This document shows positions 8,065 to 17,749 of a DNA stretch of 64,000 bases, piece after piece. The DNA lies in NCBI RefSeq assembly GCF_030345705.1, contig NZ_JAUASW010000001.1, positions 558,001 through 622,000 of the forward strand, written 5' to 3'. Both the position numbers and the translations under genes were made by a program. Under the pieces are notes generated by a model. That model made no database searches and was not told the DNA's origin. It saw only the letters and a list, made by a program, of their open reading frames with translations. Positions within the stretch are counted from its first letter, which is position 1. Every line of letters begins with the position of its first letter. The stretch is from Pelomonas sp. SE-A7. Its GTDB lineage: Bacteria; Pseudomonadota; Gammaproteobacteria; Burkholderiales; Burkholderiaceae_C.

Positions 8065-11000
8065 ATGGCACACCACAAGCATCTGCTCTCGTTCGCAGGC
8101 GGCAACGCGCTGTCTGCTTTCCGTTCCCAGGCCCTGCTGCCGCGTCTGCAGGCCATCAACGAGAAGATCAACGGCGTCCATGCGCGCCATGTGCACTGGG
8201 TCTGGTGCGACCAGGCCCTCGACGCCACTGGCCAGTCCAAACTGGCCGAGCTGCTGAACTACGGCGACGCCTACGAAGGCCCGAGCGAAGATGGCGCCCT
8301 GGTGGTCGTCGCGCCGCGCCTGGGCACCGTCAGCCCCTGGGCCTCCAAGGCCACCGACATCGCCCACAACTGCGGCCTGGCCGTGCACCGCGTCGAGCGG
8401 GTCACCGAATACCGGATCACGCTGAAGAGCGGCCTGCTTGGTGGCGCCAAGACGCTCAGCCGCGAGGAGCAGGTCGCCTGCGCCGAGCTGCTGCACGACC
8501 GCATGACCGAGAGCGTGCTGCTGGCCCGCGAGGATGCGGCCCATCTGTTCGACGACAAGACCGCCCAGCCGCTGGAGCACGTGGACGTGCTCGGCCAGGG
8601 CCGCGCCGCGCTGGAGAAGGCCAACAAGGACTTCGGCCTGGCGCTGTCGGACGACGAGATCGACTACCTGGTCAACGCCTTCAACACGCTGAAGCGCAAC
8701 CCCAGCGACGTCGAGCTGATGATGTTCGCCCAGGCCAACAGCGAGCACTGCCGCCACAAGATCTTCAATGCCAAGTTCACGGTGGATGGCGAAGACCAGC
8801 CGCTGTCGCTCTTCGGCATGATCCGCAACACCGAGAAGCTCTCGCCCCAGCACACGGTGGTGGCCTACTCGGACAACGCGGCCATCATGGAAGGCCATGC
8901 CATCGAGCGCTGGATGCCGGCCGGTGACCAGCGGGCTCCCAAGTACGAAGCCCGCGCCGAGACCGCCCATGTGCTGATGAAGGTGGAGACGCACAACCAC
9001 CCGACGGCGATCTCGCCGCATCCGGGCGCCTCGACCGGCGCCGGTGGCGAAATCCGCGACGAAGGTGCCACCGGCCGAGGTGCCAAGCCCAAGGCCGGCC
9101 TGAGCGGCTTCTCGGTCTCCAACCTGCGCCTGCCCGGCCTGGCCGAGCCCTGGGAGCAGAGCAACGTCGGCAAGCCCGAGCACATTGCCAGCGCGCTGCA
9201 GATCATGATCGACGGCCCGCTGGGCGGCGCCGCTTTCAACAACGAGTTCGGCCGTCCCAATCTGGGCGGCTACTTCCGCGTCTACGAGCAGGAAGTCGAC
9301 GGCGTCCAGCGCGGCTATCACAAGCCCATCATGATCGCCGGGGGCATAGGCGCGATCCGCTCCGACCTGACCCACAAGATCGAGTTCCCGGCCGGCACGC
9401 TCTTGATCCAGCTGGGCGGCCCCGGCATGCGCATAGGCATGGGCGGCGGCGCCGCCAGCTCGATGGCCGCGGGCACGAACACGGCCGACCTGGACTTCGA
9501 TTCGGTCCAGCGCGGCAACCCCGAGATCGAGCGCCGGGCCCAAGAGGTGATCAACCATTGCTGGGGCCTGGGCGAAAAGAACCCGGTGCTGGCCATCCAT
9601 GACGTGGGCGCTGGCGGCATCTCCAATGCCTTCCCGGAACTGGTCAACGACGCCGGCCGCGGCGCCATCTTCGACCTGCGCAAGGTGCCGCTGGAGGAGT
9701 CCGGCCTCGCGCCCAAGGAAATCTGGTGCAACGAGAGCCAGGAGCGCTATGTGCTGGCCATCGCGCCGGAGTCGCTTCCGCTGTTCCAGGCCATGTGCGA
9801 GCGCGAGCGCTGCCCGTTCGCCGTGGTGGGCCGCACGACCGAAGTTCGCGAGCTGATCCTCGAGGACGGCGAAGCCGGCGAGCGCGCCATCGACATGCCC
9901 ATGGACGTGCTGCTGGGCAAGCCGCCCAAGGTGCACCGCGACGTCAAGCGTGTGGCCCGCGACGCCGGCCGCCTGGAGCTGACCGGCGTGGACCTGTCCA
10001 AGGTCGCCCTCGATGTGCTGCGCCACCCGACCGTGGCTTCCAAGCGCTTCCTGATCAGCATCGGCGACCGCACCGTGGGCGGCCTCAACCACCGCGACCA
10101 GATGGTCGGTCCCTGGCAGGTGCCGGTGGCCGATTGCGCGGTCACGCTGGCCGACTTCAAGGGCTTTGCCGGCGAAGCCATGAGCATGGGCGAGCGCACG
10201 CCGCTGGCCGCGGTCAATGGGCCCGCCTCGGGTCGAATGGCCGTGGGCGAGGCCATCACCAATCTGCTGGCCGCGCCCATCGAGCTGTCGCGGGTCAAGC
10301 TCAGCGCCAACTGGATGGCCGCTTGCGGCGAGCCCGGCGAAGACGCGGCGCTGTTCGATACGGTCAAGGCTGTCGGCATGGAGCTGTGCCCGCAGCTGGG
10401 TGTTTCGATCCCGGTGGGCAAGGATTCGCTGTCCATGCGCACCCGCTGGTCGGGCAGCGATGGCCAGACCCGCCAGGTCACGGCCCCGGTCTCGCTGATC
10501 GTCTCGGCCTTTGCTTCCATCGCCGATGTGCGAGGCACGCTGACGCCGCAATTGCAGGCTGGTGATACCACGCTGATCCTGGTCGACCTCGGCCAGGGCA
10601 GGAACCGCATGGGCGGCTCCATCCTGGCGCAGGCCCTGAACCAGTTCGGCGGCGAAGTGCCCGACCTGGACGATGCCGAGCTGCTGAAGAAGCTCGTTAG
10701 CGCCGTGAACGAGCTGCGCGCCGAGGGCAAGCTGCTGGCTTATCACGACCGCGGCGACGGCGGCCTCTGGGCCGCGGCCTGCGAGATGGGCTTTGCCGGC
10801 CATCGCGGCATCAGCCTCAACGTGGACCTGCTGGTCACCGAGGGCGAAGGCCTGGCCGATGCCGGCGACGCCAAGAACTGGGCCGGCCAGGTCGCCGCCC
10901 GCCGCGAGGAACTGAGCCTCAAGGCCTTGTTCAACGAGGAACTCGGCGCTCTGCTGCAAGTGGCCACCAGCGAGCGCGATGCCGTGCTGCAGCTGCTGCG

Positions 11001-12045
11001 CAAGCACGGCCTCTCGACCTGCAGCCATGTGGTCGGCAAGCCCAATGCCAACGGCCAGATGGAAGTCTGGCGCGACGCCAAGAAGGTGTTTGCCGCGCCG
11101 CTGGAAACGCTGCACAAGACCTGGGACGAAGTGTCCTGGCGCATCGCCCAGTTGCGCGACAACCCGGCCTGCGCCGACAGCGAGCATGCCGCTGCCGGCC
11201 GTGCCGAAGACCCGGGCCTGCACGTCCACCTGACGTTCGATCCGAGCCAGGACGTGGCTGCTCCGTTCGTCAACGTCGGCGCGAGACCGAAGATCGCCAT
11301 CCTGCGCGAGCAGGGCGTCAACTCGCATGTCGAGATGAGCTATGTGCTGGCCCAGGCCGGCTTCGACACCTTTGACGTGCACATGAGCGACCTGCAGGTC
11401 GGCGCCGTCGGCCTGGACCAGTTCAAGGGTTTTATCGCCTGCGGCGGCTTCAGCTACGGCGACACGCTGGGAGCCGGCGAAGGCTGGGCCCGCTCGGTGA
11501 TGTTCAACCCGGTGCTGGCCGAACAGTTCAAGGCCTTCTTCGCCCGCCAGGACAGCTTTGCCCTGGGCGTCTGCAACGGCTGCCAGATGATGGCGGCGCT
11601 GTCGCCCATCATCCCGGGCGCCGAGGCCTGGCCCAAGTTCACCCGCAACAAGAGCGAGCAGTTCGAGGCGCGCCTGTCCCTGGTCGAGGTGCTGGAGTCG
11701 CCCAGCCTGTTCTTCCAGGGCATGGCCGGCACCCGCCTGCCCATCGCTGTCGCACACGGCGAAGGCTTTGCCGACTTCTCGCAGCGCGGTGACGCGAACA
11801 AGGTAGCCAAGGCCATGCGCTACGTGGCCAACGACGGCACGCCGACCGAGGCCTATCCGTTCAACCCGAACGGCAGCCCGGGTGGCCTGACCTCGGTGAC
11901 CACGCCTGACGGCCGCTTCACGGTGCTGATGCCGCATCCGGAGCGGGTGTTCCGCAACGTCCTGATGAGCTGGACCGACGGCGACAAGAGCGCCGCCAGC
12001 CCCTGGATGCGCATGTTCCAGAACGCTCGTCATTGGGTAGGCTGA
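8065..12045 (+). CDS. purL: Phosphoribosylformylglycinamidine synthase (single-chain PurL)
   Basis: This enzyme catalyses the fourth step of purine synthesis, converting FGAR to FGAM using glutamine and ATP. The 1,326-residue length matches the large proteobacterial form, in which synthase and glutaminase are one chain. The N-terminal PurS-like part is followed by the catalytic domains (HPTAISPHPGASTGAGGEIRD region, and the GGAASSMAAG nucleotide loop). The C-terminal class I glutaminase has the nucleophile Cys in GVCNGCQ and the His/Glu pair in PHPERV. A LysR gene overlaps its stop codon by one base. Confidence 0.98.
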   Translation: MAHHKHLLSFAGGNALSAFRSQALLPRLQAINEKINGVHARHVHWVWCDQALDATGQSKLAELLNYGDAYEGPSEDGALVVVAPRLGTVSPWASKATDIAHNCGLAVHRVERVTEYRITLKSGLLGGAKTLSREEQVACAELLHDRMTESVLLAREDAAHLFDDKTAQPLEHVDVLGQGRAALEKANKDFGLALSDDEIDYLVNAFNTLKRNPSDVELMMFAQANSEHCRHKIFNAKFTVDGEDQPLSLFGMIRNTEKLSPQHTVVAYSDNAAIMEGHAIERWMPAGDQRAPKYEARAETAHVLMKVETHNHPTAISPHPGASTGAGGEIRDEGATGRGAKPKAGLSGFSVSNLRLPGLAEPWEQSNVGKPEHIASALQIMIDGPLGGAAFNNEFGRPNLGGYFRVYEQEVDGVQRGYHKPIMIAGGIGAIRSDLTHKIEFPAGTLLIQLGGPGMRIGMGGGAASSMAAGTNTADLDFDSVQRGNPEIERRAQEVINHCWGLGEKNPVLAIHDVGAGGISNAFPELVNDAGRGAIFDLRKVPLEESGLAPKEIWCNESQERYVLAIAPESLPLFQAMCERERCPFAVVGRTTEVRELILEDGEAGERAIDMPMDVLLGKPPKVHRDVKRVARDAGRLELTGVDLSKVALDVLRHPTVASKRFLISIGDRTVGGLNHRDQMVGPWQVPVADCAVTLADFKGFAGEAMSMGERTPLAAVNGPASGRMAVGEAITNLLAAPIELSRVKLSANWMAACGEPGEDAALFDTVKAVGMELCPQLGVSIPVGKDSLSMRTRWSGSDGQTRQVTAPVSLIVSAFASIADVRGTLTPQLQAGDTTLILVDLGQGRNRMGGSILAQALNQFGGEVPDLDDAELLKKLVSAVNELRAEGKLLAYHDRGDGGLWAAACEMGFAGHRGISLNVDLLVTEGEGLADAGDAKNWAGQVAARREELSLKALFNEELGALLQVATSERDAVLQLLRKHGLSTCSHVVGKPNANGQMEVWRDAKKVFAAPLETLHKTWDEVSWRIAQLRDNPACADSEHAAAGRAEDPGLHVHLTFDPSQDVAAPFVNVGARPKIAILREQGVNSHVEMSYVLAQAGFDTFDVHMSDLQVGAVGLDQFKGFIACGGFSYGDTLGAGEGWARSVMFNPVLAEQFKAFFARQDSFALGVCNGCQMMAALSPIIPGAEAWPKFTRNKSEQFEARLSLVEVLESPSLFFQGMAGTRLPIAVAHGEGFADFSQRGDANKVAKAMRYVANDGTPTEAYPFNPNGSPGGLTSVTTPDGRFTVLMPHPERVFRNVLMSWTDGDKSAASPWMRMFQNARHWVG

Positions 12046-12998
12046 TGGCAGCACGGGGAGCGAACGACGGCGACGACCACGCCGAACGCTCACCGGAGTT
12101 GCTGCATTACCGGGCCTTCGAAGCGATCTACCGGCTGGGCACGCTGACCGCGGCGGCGGCCCACTTGCGGCTGAGCCAGCCGGCGCTGTCCAAGTCGCTG
12201 GCCCTGCTGCGCCGCTACTACGGCGACGAGCTGTTCCTGCGCGGCAAGCTGGGCATGAAGCCCACGGCCCGGGCCCGCCAGCTGTACGTGGCCATTGCCG
12301 ACATGCTGCGCATTGCCGACGGCGAGCTGCGGGCGCAGCCGGATTTCGATCCGGCCAGCTCGCACCGCGTCCTGCGCATCAGCTGCTCGGAAGTCGGCGC
12401 GATCCATTTCATGCCGCGCCTGATTGCCCGCGTCGGCCAGATCGCGCCGGGTCTGCGCTTCGAAGTCGTGCCCCTGATGAGCCGTCACACCGAATCGGCC
12501 CTGGCCAGCGGTGAGGTCGACCTGGCCCTGGGCGCCTACACCGACTTCGGCCCTGGCGTGCTTTCGCAACCCATGTATGAGGTGCCGTACGTCTGCCTGG
12601 TGCGCCAGGACCATCCGCGCATCCGCGAGACCCTGGATCTGGCCACCTTCTGCCGGGAGCAGCACATCGTCGCCTCGCTGCCGGACCGGATGCACGCCTT
12701 CAGCCGCGTGGAGCAGGCCATCGTCGACGTGGCGGGTGCCGCCGCCATCACGGTGCGCGTGCATTCGCTCCTGATCGCGCCCTACGTGGTCGCGCAGTCC
12801 GACCACATCTTTACCGCCACCCGACATGTGGCCCAGCGTGTGGCCGTGATTCCGGGCCTGCGCATCGTCGACTGCCCGCTGCCGCTGCCGCCCATCCTGG
12901 TCCGCCAGTACTGGCACAGCGCCCAGGGCGGCGATCCGGCCATCGCCTGGCTTAGGGCCCAGATCGAAAGCCTTTTTCTCGGCGACTTGCGCTCATAA
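12045..12998 (+). CDS. LysR-family transcriptional regulator (NodD/LeuO-like branch)
   Basis: The 317-residue regulator has an N-terminal winged helix-turn-helix (FEAIYRLGTLTAAAAHLRLS then QPALSKSLALLRR, about residues 30-62) and a LysR substrate-binding domain (about residues 105-300). The start of that domain, in RVLRISCSEV, resembles the NodD/NahR/LeuO group. I start it at ATG 12045, which shares its A with the purL stop; an in-frame TTG at 12033 lies inside purL. It is probably translated by coupling to purL but has no evident functional link to it. No target genes can be assigned. Confidence 0.85.
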   Translation: MAARGANDGDDHAERSPELLHYRAFEAIYRLGTLTAAAAHLRLSQPALSKSLALLRRYYGDELFLRGKLGMKPTARARQLYVAIADMLRIADGELRAQPDFDPASSHRVLRISCSEVGAIHFMPRLIARVGQIAPGLRFEVVPLMSRHTESALASGEVDLALGAYTDFGPGVLSQPMYEVPYVCLVRQDHPRIRETLDLATFCREQHIVASLPDRMHAFSRVEQAIVDVAGAAAITVRVHSLLIAPYVVAQSDHIFTATRHVAQRVAVIPGLRIVDCPLPLPPILVRQYWHSAQGGDPAIAWLRAQIESLFLGDLRS

Positions 12999-13169
12999 CC
13001 GACAGCTATCCGGCAAATCAGCTTCGATCAGCTTGATTGCCGCTATTCGCACAACTGGCTGTAATCCGGCCACGGCGACGCAGATCGCCGAGTGAGGAGA
13101 GAGGGGACCCTGGTGTCAGGCGTCCCTGTCCGGGGCGTCGGGGATGACGCGTCTCGGGGGCGCAAGACA

Positions 13170-13200
13170 CCGGCCGGCCGACGCAGAAGCGGCCGGCCGG
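13170..13200. repeat. Perfect 11-bp inverted repeat (GC-only hairpin)
   Basis: CCGGCCGGCCG (13170-13180) and CGGCCGGCCGG (13190-13200) can form a perfect stem around a 9-base loop. There is no T-tract, so it is not a classic terminator. It lies in the 286-base gap between the LysR gene and the ABC exporter genes. The rest of that gap shows no gene. A possible -10 TATCAT (13252-13257) lies before the exporter, without a matching -35. Confidence 0.6.
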
Positions 13201-13284
13201 CGAGGCCCGAATAATTCTGCGCGGCTCTCCGCCATTCGCACATGGCCTCGCTATCATCCGCCGACTTTTCCCCCAGGAGGTCGG

Positions 13285-14205
13285 ATGCTCACGGTCGAGG
13301 GACTCTGCAAATCATTCGGCGGCCGCCAGGTCGTCAACGAACTCAGCCTGGAGCTGCGCGCTGGCCAGACGCTGGGCCTGCTGGGCCCCAACGGCGCTGG
13401 CAAGAGCACGACGGTGGCCATGATCTGCGGCCTGCTGCCGCCCGACCAGGGCCGGGTCCTGATCGACGGGCAGGCGCTGATCGGCGATGCCGATCCCAAG
13501 AAGCGCCGCATAGGCCTGGTGCCACAGGAGTTGGGCCTTTACGAGCAGTTGTCGGCCGAGGCCAATCTCAAGGCATTCGCCTCGCTCTACGGCCTGTCCG
13601 GCGAGACGCGTCGGCAGCGGGTGGTTGCCGCCTTGCAGGTGGCCGGCCTGGCCGAGCGGCGCGGCGACAAGGTTGACCAGTTCAGCGGCGGCATGAAGCG
13701 CCGGCTCAACATCGCCTGCGCCCTGGTCCACGAGCCCGACGTGCTGATCTTCGACGAGCCCACCGTGGGCGTCGATCCGCAGAGTCGCAATGCCATCTTC
13801 GACACCCTGATCGAGCTGCGCGCCCAGGGCCGGGCCTTGCTCTACACCACCCACTACATGGAAGAGGCCGAGCGGCTGTGCGACCGCATCGTCATCATGG
13901 ACCAGGGCCGCGTGATCGCGCAGGACAGCCTCTCGGCCTTGCTGGCGCGGCTGCCCATGGCGGCGAGCCTGGAGCTGCGCATCGCCGGCACGCCCGACGA
14001 GCCGGCCCTGCAGGCCCATGAGGCCGTGCAGTCGCTGGAGCGCCAGGGCGACCAGCTGCGCATGGGGCTGAGCACGCTGGAGGCCGTGCCCGATCTGCTG
14101 AACCAGCTGCAGGCACAAGGCGTGCAGGTGCTGCAGCTCTCGTCGGGCCGCGCCAGCCTGGAGGCGCTGTTCCTGTCGCTGACCGGCCGCAGCCTGCGCG
14201 ACTGA
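13285..14205 (+). CDS. ABC-2 type exporter, ATP-binding protein
   Basis: The 306-residue ATPase energises the membrane protein encoded next. Walker A is GPNGAGKST (residues 34-42), the signature is FSGGMKRRLNI, and Walker B is VLIFDEPTVGVD; the last has the DrrA/CcmA/NatA-type wording. An H-loop is visible in YTTHYMEEAE. The C-terminal extension after residue 225 is typical of the DrrA-like subgroup. The ATG at 13285 sits 4 bases after a perfect AGGAGG; the longer open frame upstream is non-coding. Substrates of such pairs range from drugs to polysaccharides and lipids, so it is not assigned here. Confidence 0.93.
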   Translation: MLTVEGLCKSFGGRQVVNELSLELRAGQTLGLLGPNGAGKSTTVAMICGLLPPDQGRVLIDGQALIGDADPKKRRIGLVPQELGLYEQLSAEANLKAFASLYGLSGETRRQRVVAALQVAGLAERRGDKVDQFSGGMKRRLNIACALVHEPDVLIFDEPTVGVDPQSRNAIFDTLIELRAQGRALLYTTHYMEEAERLCDRIVIMDQGRVIAQDSLSALLARLPMAASLELRIAGTPDEPALQAHEAVQSLERQGDQLRMGLSTLEAVPDLLNQLQAQGVQVLQLSSGRASLEALFLSLTGRSLRD

Positions 14206-14238
14206 ACGCCCGAACGAACGAACGAGGAGCACAAGAAC

Positions 14239-15543
14239 ATGCAAGCACTGATGGCACTCGTCGCGGTCCAGATCCGCCTCTACCTGAGCAACCGCCGCGC
14301 CCTGCTGATCAACCTGGCCATGCCCATCGTCATCGCGGCCTTCTTCGGCTCGCTGTTCGGCGGCAAGGGCGGCGACGACAAGCCGCTGCAGGTCAAGGTG
14401 GCCGTGGTCGATGAAGACAGGAGCGAGCTCTCGCAGCGCATCGTCAAGGCGATGAGCGAGGACGCCTCGCTGAAGGTCGAGCTGCTGGACCGGGCCGCCG
14501 CGGAAGATCTGGTGTTGCACGGCAAGCTGCGCGCCGGCCTGCTGCTGCCGGCCGGTTTCGGTGAGCGGGCCGGGCGCTCGTTGATGAGCGGCGGCACGGC
14601 CGAGAAGATTGCGGTCGACCTGATCTACGACCCGTCCGAGAAGATGGCCAAGGGCCTGCTGGCCGGCCTGTTCTCGCAGCATGCGATGCAGCAGACCATG
14701 AGCCATGCCTTCAGCGGCCAGAGCGGCGCCAGGCTGATGGACGAGGGCCTGCAGAAGGTTCGCGAGGACAAGGGCATGGACGAGGGCCAGAAGGCCGCGC
14801 TGACCCAGCTGTTCGGCAGCCTGCGCGATCTGCAGCAACGCCAGGACGCCGCGTCGGCACCGCAGGCCGGGCAGGGCGGTGCCATGGCCGCCATGAGCCC
14901 GCCGTTCAAGCTGCAGGAGCGGGCACTGAGCTCGGGCCAGCAGGGCTACAACGGCTATGCCCATGCCTTTGCCGGCATGGGCGTGCAGTTCGTGCTCTTC
15001 ATGGGCGTGGAACTGGGCGTGGCGATCTTGATGTCGCGACGCGCCGGCCTGTGGCTGAGGCTGCGCTCGGCGCCGCTGTCGCGCTTCAGCCTGCTGGGCA
15101 GCCATTTCTGCAGCACCACCCTGATCGCCTCCAGCATCCTGGCCATCGTGATGCTGACCGGCATGCTGATCTTCGGCTACCGGGTTGGCGGCAGCTGGTT
15201 GGGCCTGGGCCTGATCGTGTTCGGCTATGGCCTGTTCACCGCGGGCTTCGGCCTGTTCCTGTCGGCCATGGGCGGCTCGCCCGAGGCCACGCGCGGCCTG
15301 GCCATCCTGGCCACGCTCCTGATGATGATGCTGGGCGGCGCCTGGGTGCCGAGCTTCGTGTTCCCGCAATGGGTGCAGGAGCTGACCGTGGTGGTGCCGG
15401 TGCGCTGGGCCGTGGACGGGCTGGACGCCATGACCTGGCGCGGCCTGGAAGTCATCGAGGCGGTCAAGGCCTTCGGCGTGCTGCTGTTCTCGGGCTTGCT
15501 GCTGGCGGCCCTGGCCTGGTGGCGTTTCGACTGGAACGAATAA
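14239..15543 (+). CDS. ABC-2 type exporter, permease
   Basis: The 434-residue membrane protein is the partner of the preceding ATPase. It has one N-terminal membrane segment (about residues 25-40), a large periplasmic domain of about 200 residues, and then five membrane segments in the C-terminal half. These include the conserved run around GGAWVPSFVFP that marks YhgE/YfiM-like ABC-2 permeases. A GAGGAG ribosome site lies before the ATG. It is convergent with the next gene, with only 13 bases between stops. Confidence 0.9.
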   Translation: MQALMALVAVQIRLYLSNRRALLINLAMPIVIAAFFGSLFGGKGGDDKPLQVKVAVVDEDRSELSQRIVKAMSEDASLKVELLDRAAAEDLVLHGKLRAGLLLPAGFGERAGRSLMSGGTAEKIAVDLIYDPSEKMAKGLLAGLFSQHAMQQTMSHAFSGQSGARLMDEGLQKVREDKGMDEGQKAALTQLFGSLRDLQQRQDAASAPQAGQGGAMAAMSPPFKLQERALSSGQQGYNGYAHAFAGMGVQFVLFMGVELGVAILMSRRAGLWLRLRSAPLSRFSLLGSHFCSTTLIASSILAIVMLTGMLIFGYRVGGSWLGLGLIVFGYGLFTAGFGLFLSAMGGSPEATRGLAILATLLMMMLGGAWVPSFVFPQWVQELTVVVPVRWAVDGLDAMTWRGLEVIEAVKAFGVLLFSGLLLAALAWWRFDWNE

Positions 15544-15556
15544 GGCCGCTGTTTCT

Positions 15557-16549
15557 TCAGCGCCAGAGCTCGGCCAGCAGCGCGTAGGAGCGCTGCCGCG
15601 CCGCCGCATCGTGGACGCCGCAGGCGACGATGAACTCATCGGCGCCGGTGCGTTCCAGCGTGGCGCGCAGGCCGGCGCGCACGGTCACCGGCGAGCCCAC
15701 AACGGCCTCGGCCAGCATGCGCTCCACGGCCAGCCGTTCCGAGTCGTTCCAGAGCCCGTCCATGGTCTCCACCGGCCGAGGCAGCGGCCCGCGCTGGCCG
15801 CGCTGCATGCCCAGGAAGCGCTGCTGCAGCGAGGTGAAAAGGCGCGCGGCCTCGGCATCGCTGTCGGCCACGACCACATTGAGTCCGACCATGGCATGAG
15901 GCTTGGGATGGCGCACGCTGGGCCGGTACTGGACCCGGTAGATTTCCAGCGCCTGCATCAGCATCGCCGGCGCGAAATGCGAGGCAAAAGCGAAGGGCAG
16001 GCCCAGGTAGGCCGCCAGCTGGGCGCCGTAGAGGCTGGAGCCCAGGATCCAGATCGGCACCTCGGTGCCCTGGCCGGGGATGGCCCGCACAGTCTGGCCT
16101 TCGCGGGCCGGACCCAGGTAGGCCTGCAGCTCCAGCACGTCTTCGGGGAAACGGTCCTCGGCGGCGCTGCTCAGGTGGCGGCGCAGCGCACGCATGGTCG
16201 GCCCGTCGGTGCCGGGCGCGCGGCCCAGGCCCAGGTCGATGCGGCCGGGGAACAGCGTGGCCAGGGTGCCGAACTGCTCGGCAATGGTCAGCGGCGCATG
16301 GTTGGGCAGCATGATGCCGCCGGCGCCGACCCGTATCGTGCTTGTCGCCGCCGCCAGCTGGCCTATCAGCACGGCCGTGGCCGAGCTGGCCACGCCCTCC
16401 ATGTTGTGGTGCTCGGCCACCCAGAAACGCTGGTAGCCCAGGCCCTCGGCATGGCGGGCGAGGGCGATGCTCTGGTGCAAGGCGTCGGCGGCGGTGGCGC
16501 CTTCGACGATTGGCGCGAGGTCGAGGATGGAAAGCGGTGGGAATGCCAT
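15557..16549 (-). CDS. LLM-class flavin-dependent oxidoreductase (luciferase-like)
   Basis: This is a 330-residue TIM-barrel monooxygenase-like protein of the bacterial luciferase superfamily. It matches the YhbW/MsnO8-type subgroup in its opening LSILDLAPI, in GYQRFWVAEHHNM, in the phosphate-loop region GAGGIMLPNHAPL and in PGRIDLGLGRAPGTD. Such proteins use FMNH2 or F420; in this organism FMNH2 is likely. It stands alone between an exporter and a protease gene, so the substrate is unknown. Confidence 0.88.
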   Translation of the reverse strand: MAFPPLSILDLAPIVEGATAADALHQSIALARHAEGLGYQRFWVAEHHNMEGVASSATAVLIGQLAAATSTIRVGAGGIMLPNHAPLTIAEQFGTLATLFPGRIDLGLGRAPGTDGPTMRALRRHLSSAAEDRFPEDVLELQAYLGPAREGQTVRAIPGQGTEVPIWILGSSLYGAQLAAYLGLPFAFASHFAPAMLMQALEIYRVQYRPSVRHPKPHAMVGLNVVVADSDAEAARLFTSLQQRFLGMQRGQRGPLPRPVETMDGLWNDSERLAVERMLAEAVVGSPVTVRAGLRATLERTGADEFIVACGVHDAAARQRSYALLAELWR

Positions 16550-16623
16550 GGCCGGCAGTCTAGGCAGCGAGGGCCAACCTTGGACGCCGCGGGCCTAATG
16601 CAGCCAAGGGGCTTCCGTGCTAG

Positions 16624-17703
16624 CTAGCCGTCCGACTCGGCCAGCTTGACCGGCTGGTGTCGGGTCTTGCCTTCGCGCCACAGCGTCAGCTTGACCGTGT
16701 CGCCGGGCTGGCGCTTCTCCAGCAGGGCCAGCATGTCGTCCAGGTTGGCGATGGCCTCGTCGTTGATGGCCGTGATCACGTCGCCGGCCTGGATGCGGCC
16801 GTTGCGGGCACGCGAGAAGGCCTGCAGGCCGGCTTGCTGGGCCGGACTGCGCGGGCCCATGGCGACGATGGCCACGCCCTTGGGCAATTGCAGCGCCTGG
16901 TGCAGCTGCGGCGGGCCGGCGGTCACGCCCAGGGCCGGGCGGATGAAGCGGCCGTCGCGTATCAGGCGCGGCACGACCCGGTTGACCTCGTCCACCGGGA
17001 TCGCGAAGCCTATGCCGGCGCTGGCGCCGCTGGGGCTGTAGATCTGCGTGTTGACGCCTATCAGGCGGCCGGCTGAATCTAGCAACGGGCCGCCCGAGTT
17101 CCCCGGGTTGATGGCGGCGTCGGTCTGGATCACGCCGCGGATCGCACGCCGGTTCAAGGACTCGATCTCCCGGTTCAGGGCCGAGACGATGCCGCGGGTC
17201 AGGGTCTGGTCCAGGCCGAAGGGGTTGCCTATGGCGAACACGCCCTGTCCGACCAGCAGCTCGCGGCTGGAGCCCACGGCGATCGGCACCAGCTTGTCGC
17301 GCGGCGCCTGGATGCGCAGCACGGCGATGTCCCGGTCCACGAAGGCGCCGACCAGCTTGGCGTCGTAGCTGCTCTGGTCGGACAGCGTGACGCGGAACAG
17401 GTCGCTGCCCTGGATCACGTGGAAGTTGGTGACGATGTGACCCTGCTCGTCCCAGATGAAGCCGGTGCCGGTGCCGTGCGGCACCTCCTGCACATGGCGC
17501 GAGAACAGGTCGCGCTGCACGTCCAGCGTGGTGATGTGGACCACCGAGGGCGAGGTCTTGCGGAACAGGTTGACCGTGGCCTGCTCCTGCGGTTCCAGAG
17601 CGCCTCGCGGGGTCACGGTGCGCGCTTGTTGCGCCCAGCTGCCTGCGGTGGCGGCCAGGGCGAGCAGGGCCATCAGCAGCTGCCGGGTTGGTTTTCTGGT
17701 CAT
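16624..17703 (-). CDS. Periplasmic serine protease of the HtrA/Deg family (S1C) with one PDZ domain
   Basis: The 359-residue protein has a Sec signal peptide (hydrophobic MALLALAATAG, cleavage expected after SWA near residue 24) and a trypsin-like domain. The triad is visible: His95 in VTNFHVI, Asp125 in DRDIAVLRI, and Ser203 in NPGNSGGPLLD. A single PDZ domain follows (about residues 250-355, with GVAIVAMGPRSPAQQAGL). One PDZ rather than two makes it DegS/HtrA-like rather than DegP. It would act in envelope protein quality control. It is divergent from the DUF1624 gene, 46 bases away. Confidence 0.93.
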   Translation of the reverse strand: MTRKPTRQLLMALLALAATAGSWAQQARTVTPRGALEPQEQATVNLFRKTSPSVVHITTLDVQRDLFSRHVQEVPHGTGTGFIWDEQGHIVTNFHVIQGSDLFRVTLSDQSSYDAKLVGAFVDRDIAVLRIQAPRDKLVPIAVGSSRELLVGQGVFAIGNPFGLDQTLTRGIVSALNREIESLNRRAIRGVIQTDAAINPGNSGGPLLDSAGRLIGVNTQIYSPSGASAGIGFAIPVDEVNRVVPRLIRDGRFIRPALGVTAGPPQLHQALQLPKGVAIVAMGPRSPAQQAGLQAFSRARNGRIQAGDVITAINDEAIANLDDMLALLEKRQPGDTVKLTLWREGKTRHQPVKLAESDG

Positions 17704-17749
17704 TGTTTGCGGTCCTCGTCTGATCCGGCCGGCATAGACTGCGCGCCTG

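Noticed and set aside
7987..12093. A 1,368-codon minus-strand open frame opposite purL
   Set aside because: purL matches its family along its whole length on the plus strand; the antisense frame is a product of high GC and codon bias.
13018..13257. Small minus-strand open frames between the LysR gene and the ABC exporter
   Set aside because: Arg/Pro-rich composition typical of chance frames in GC-rich DNA, with no ribosome site.
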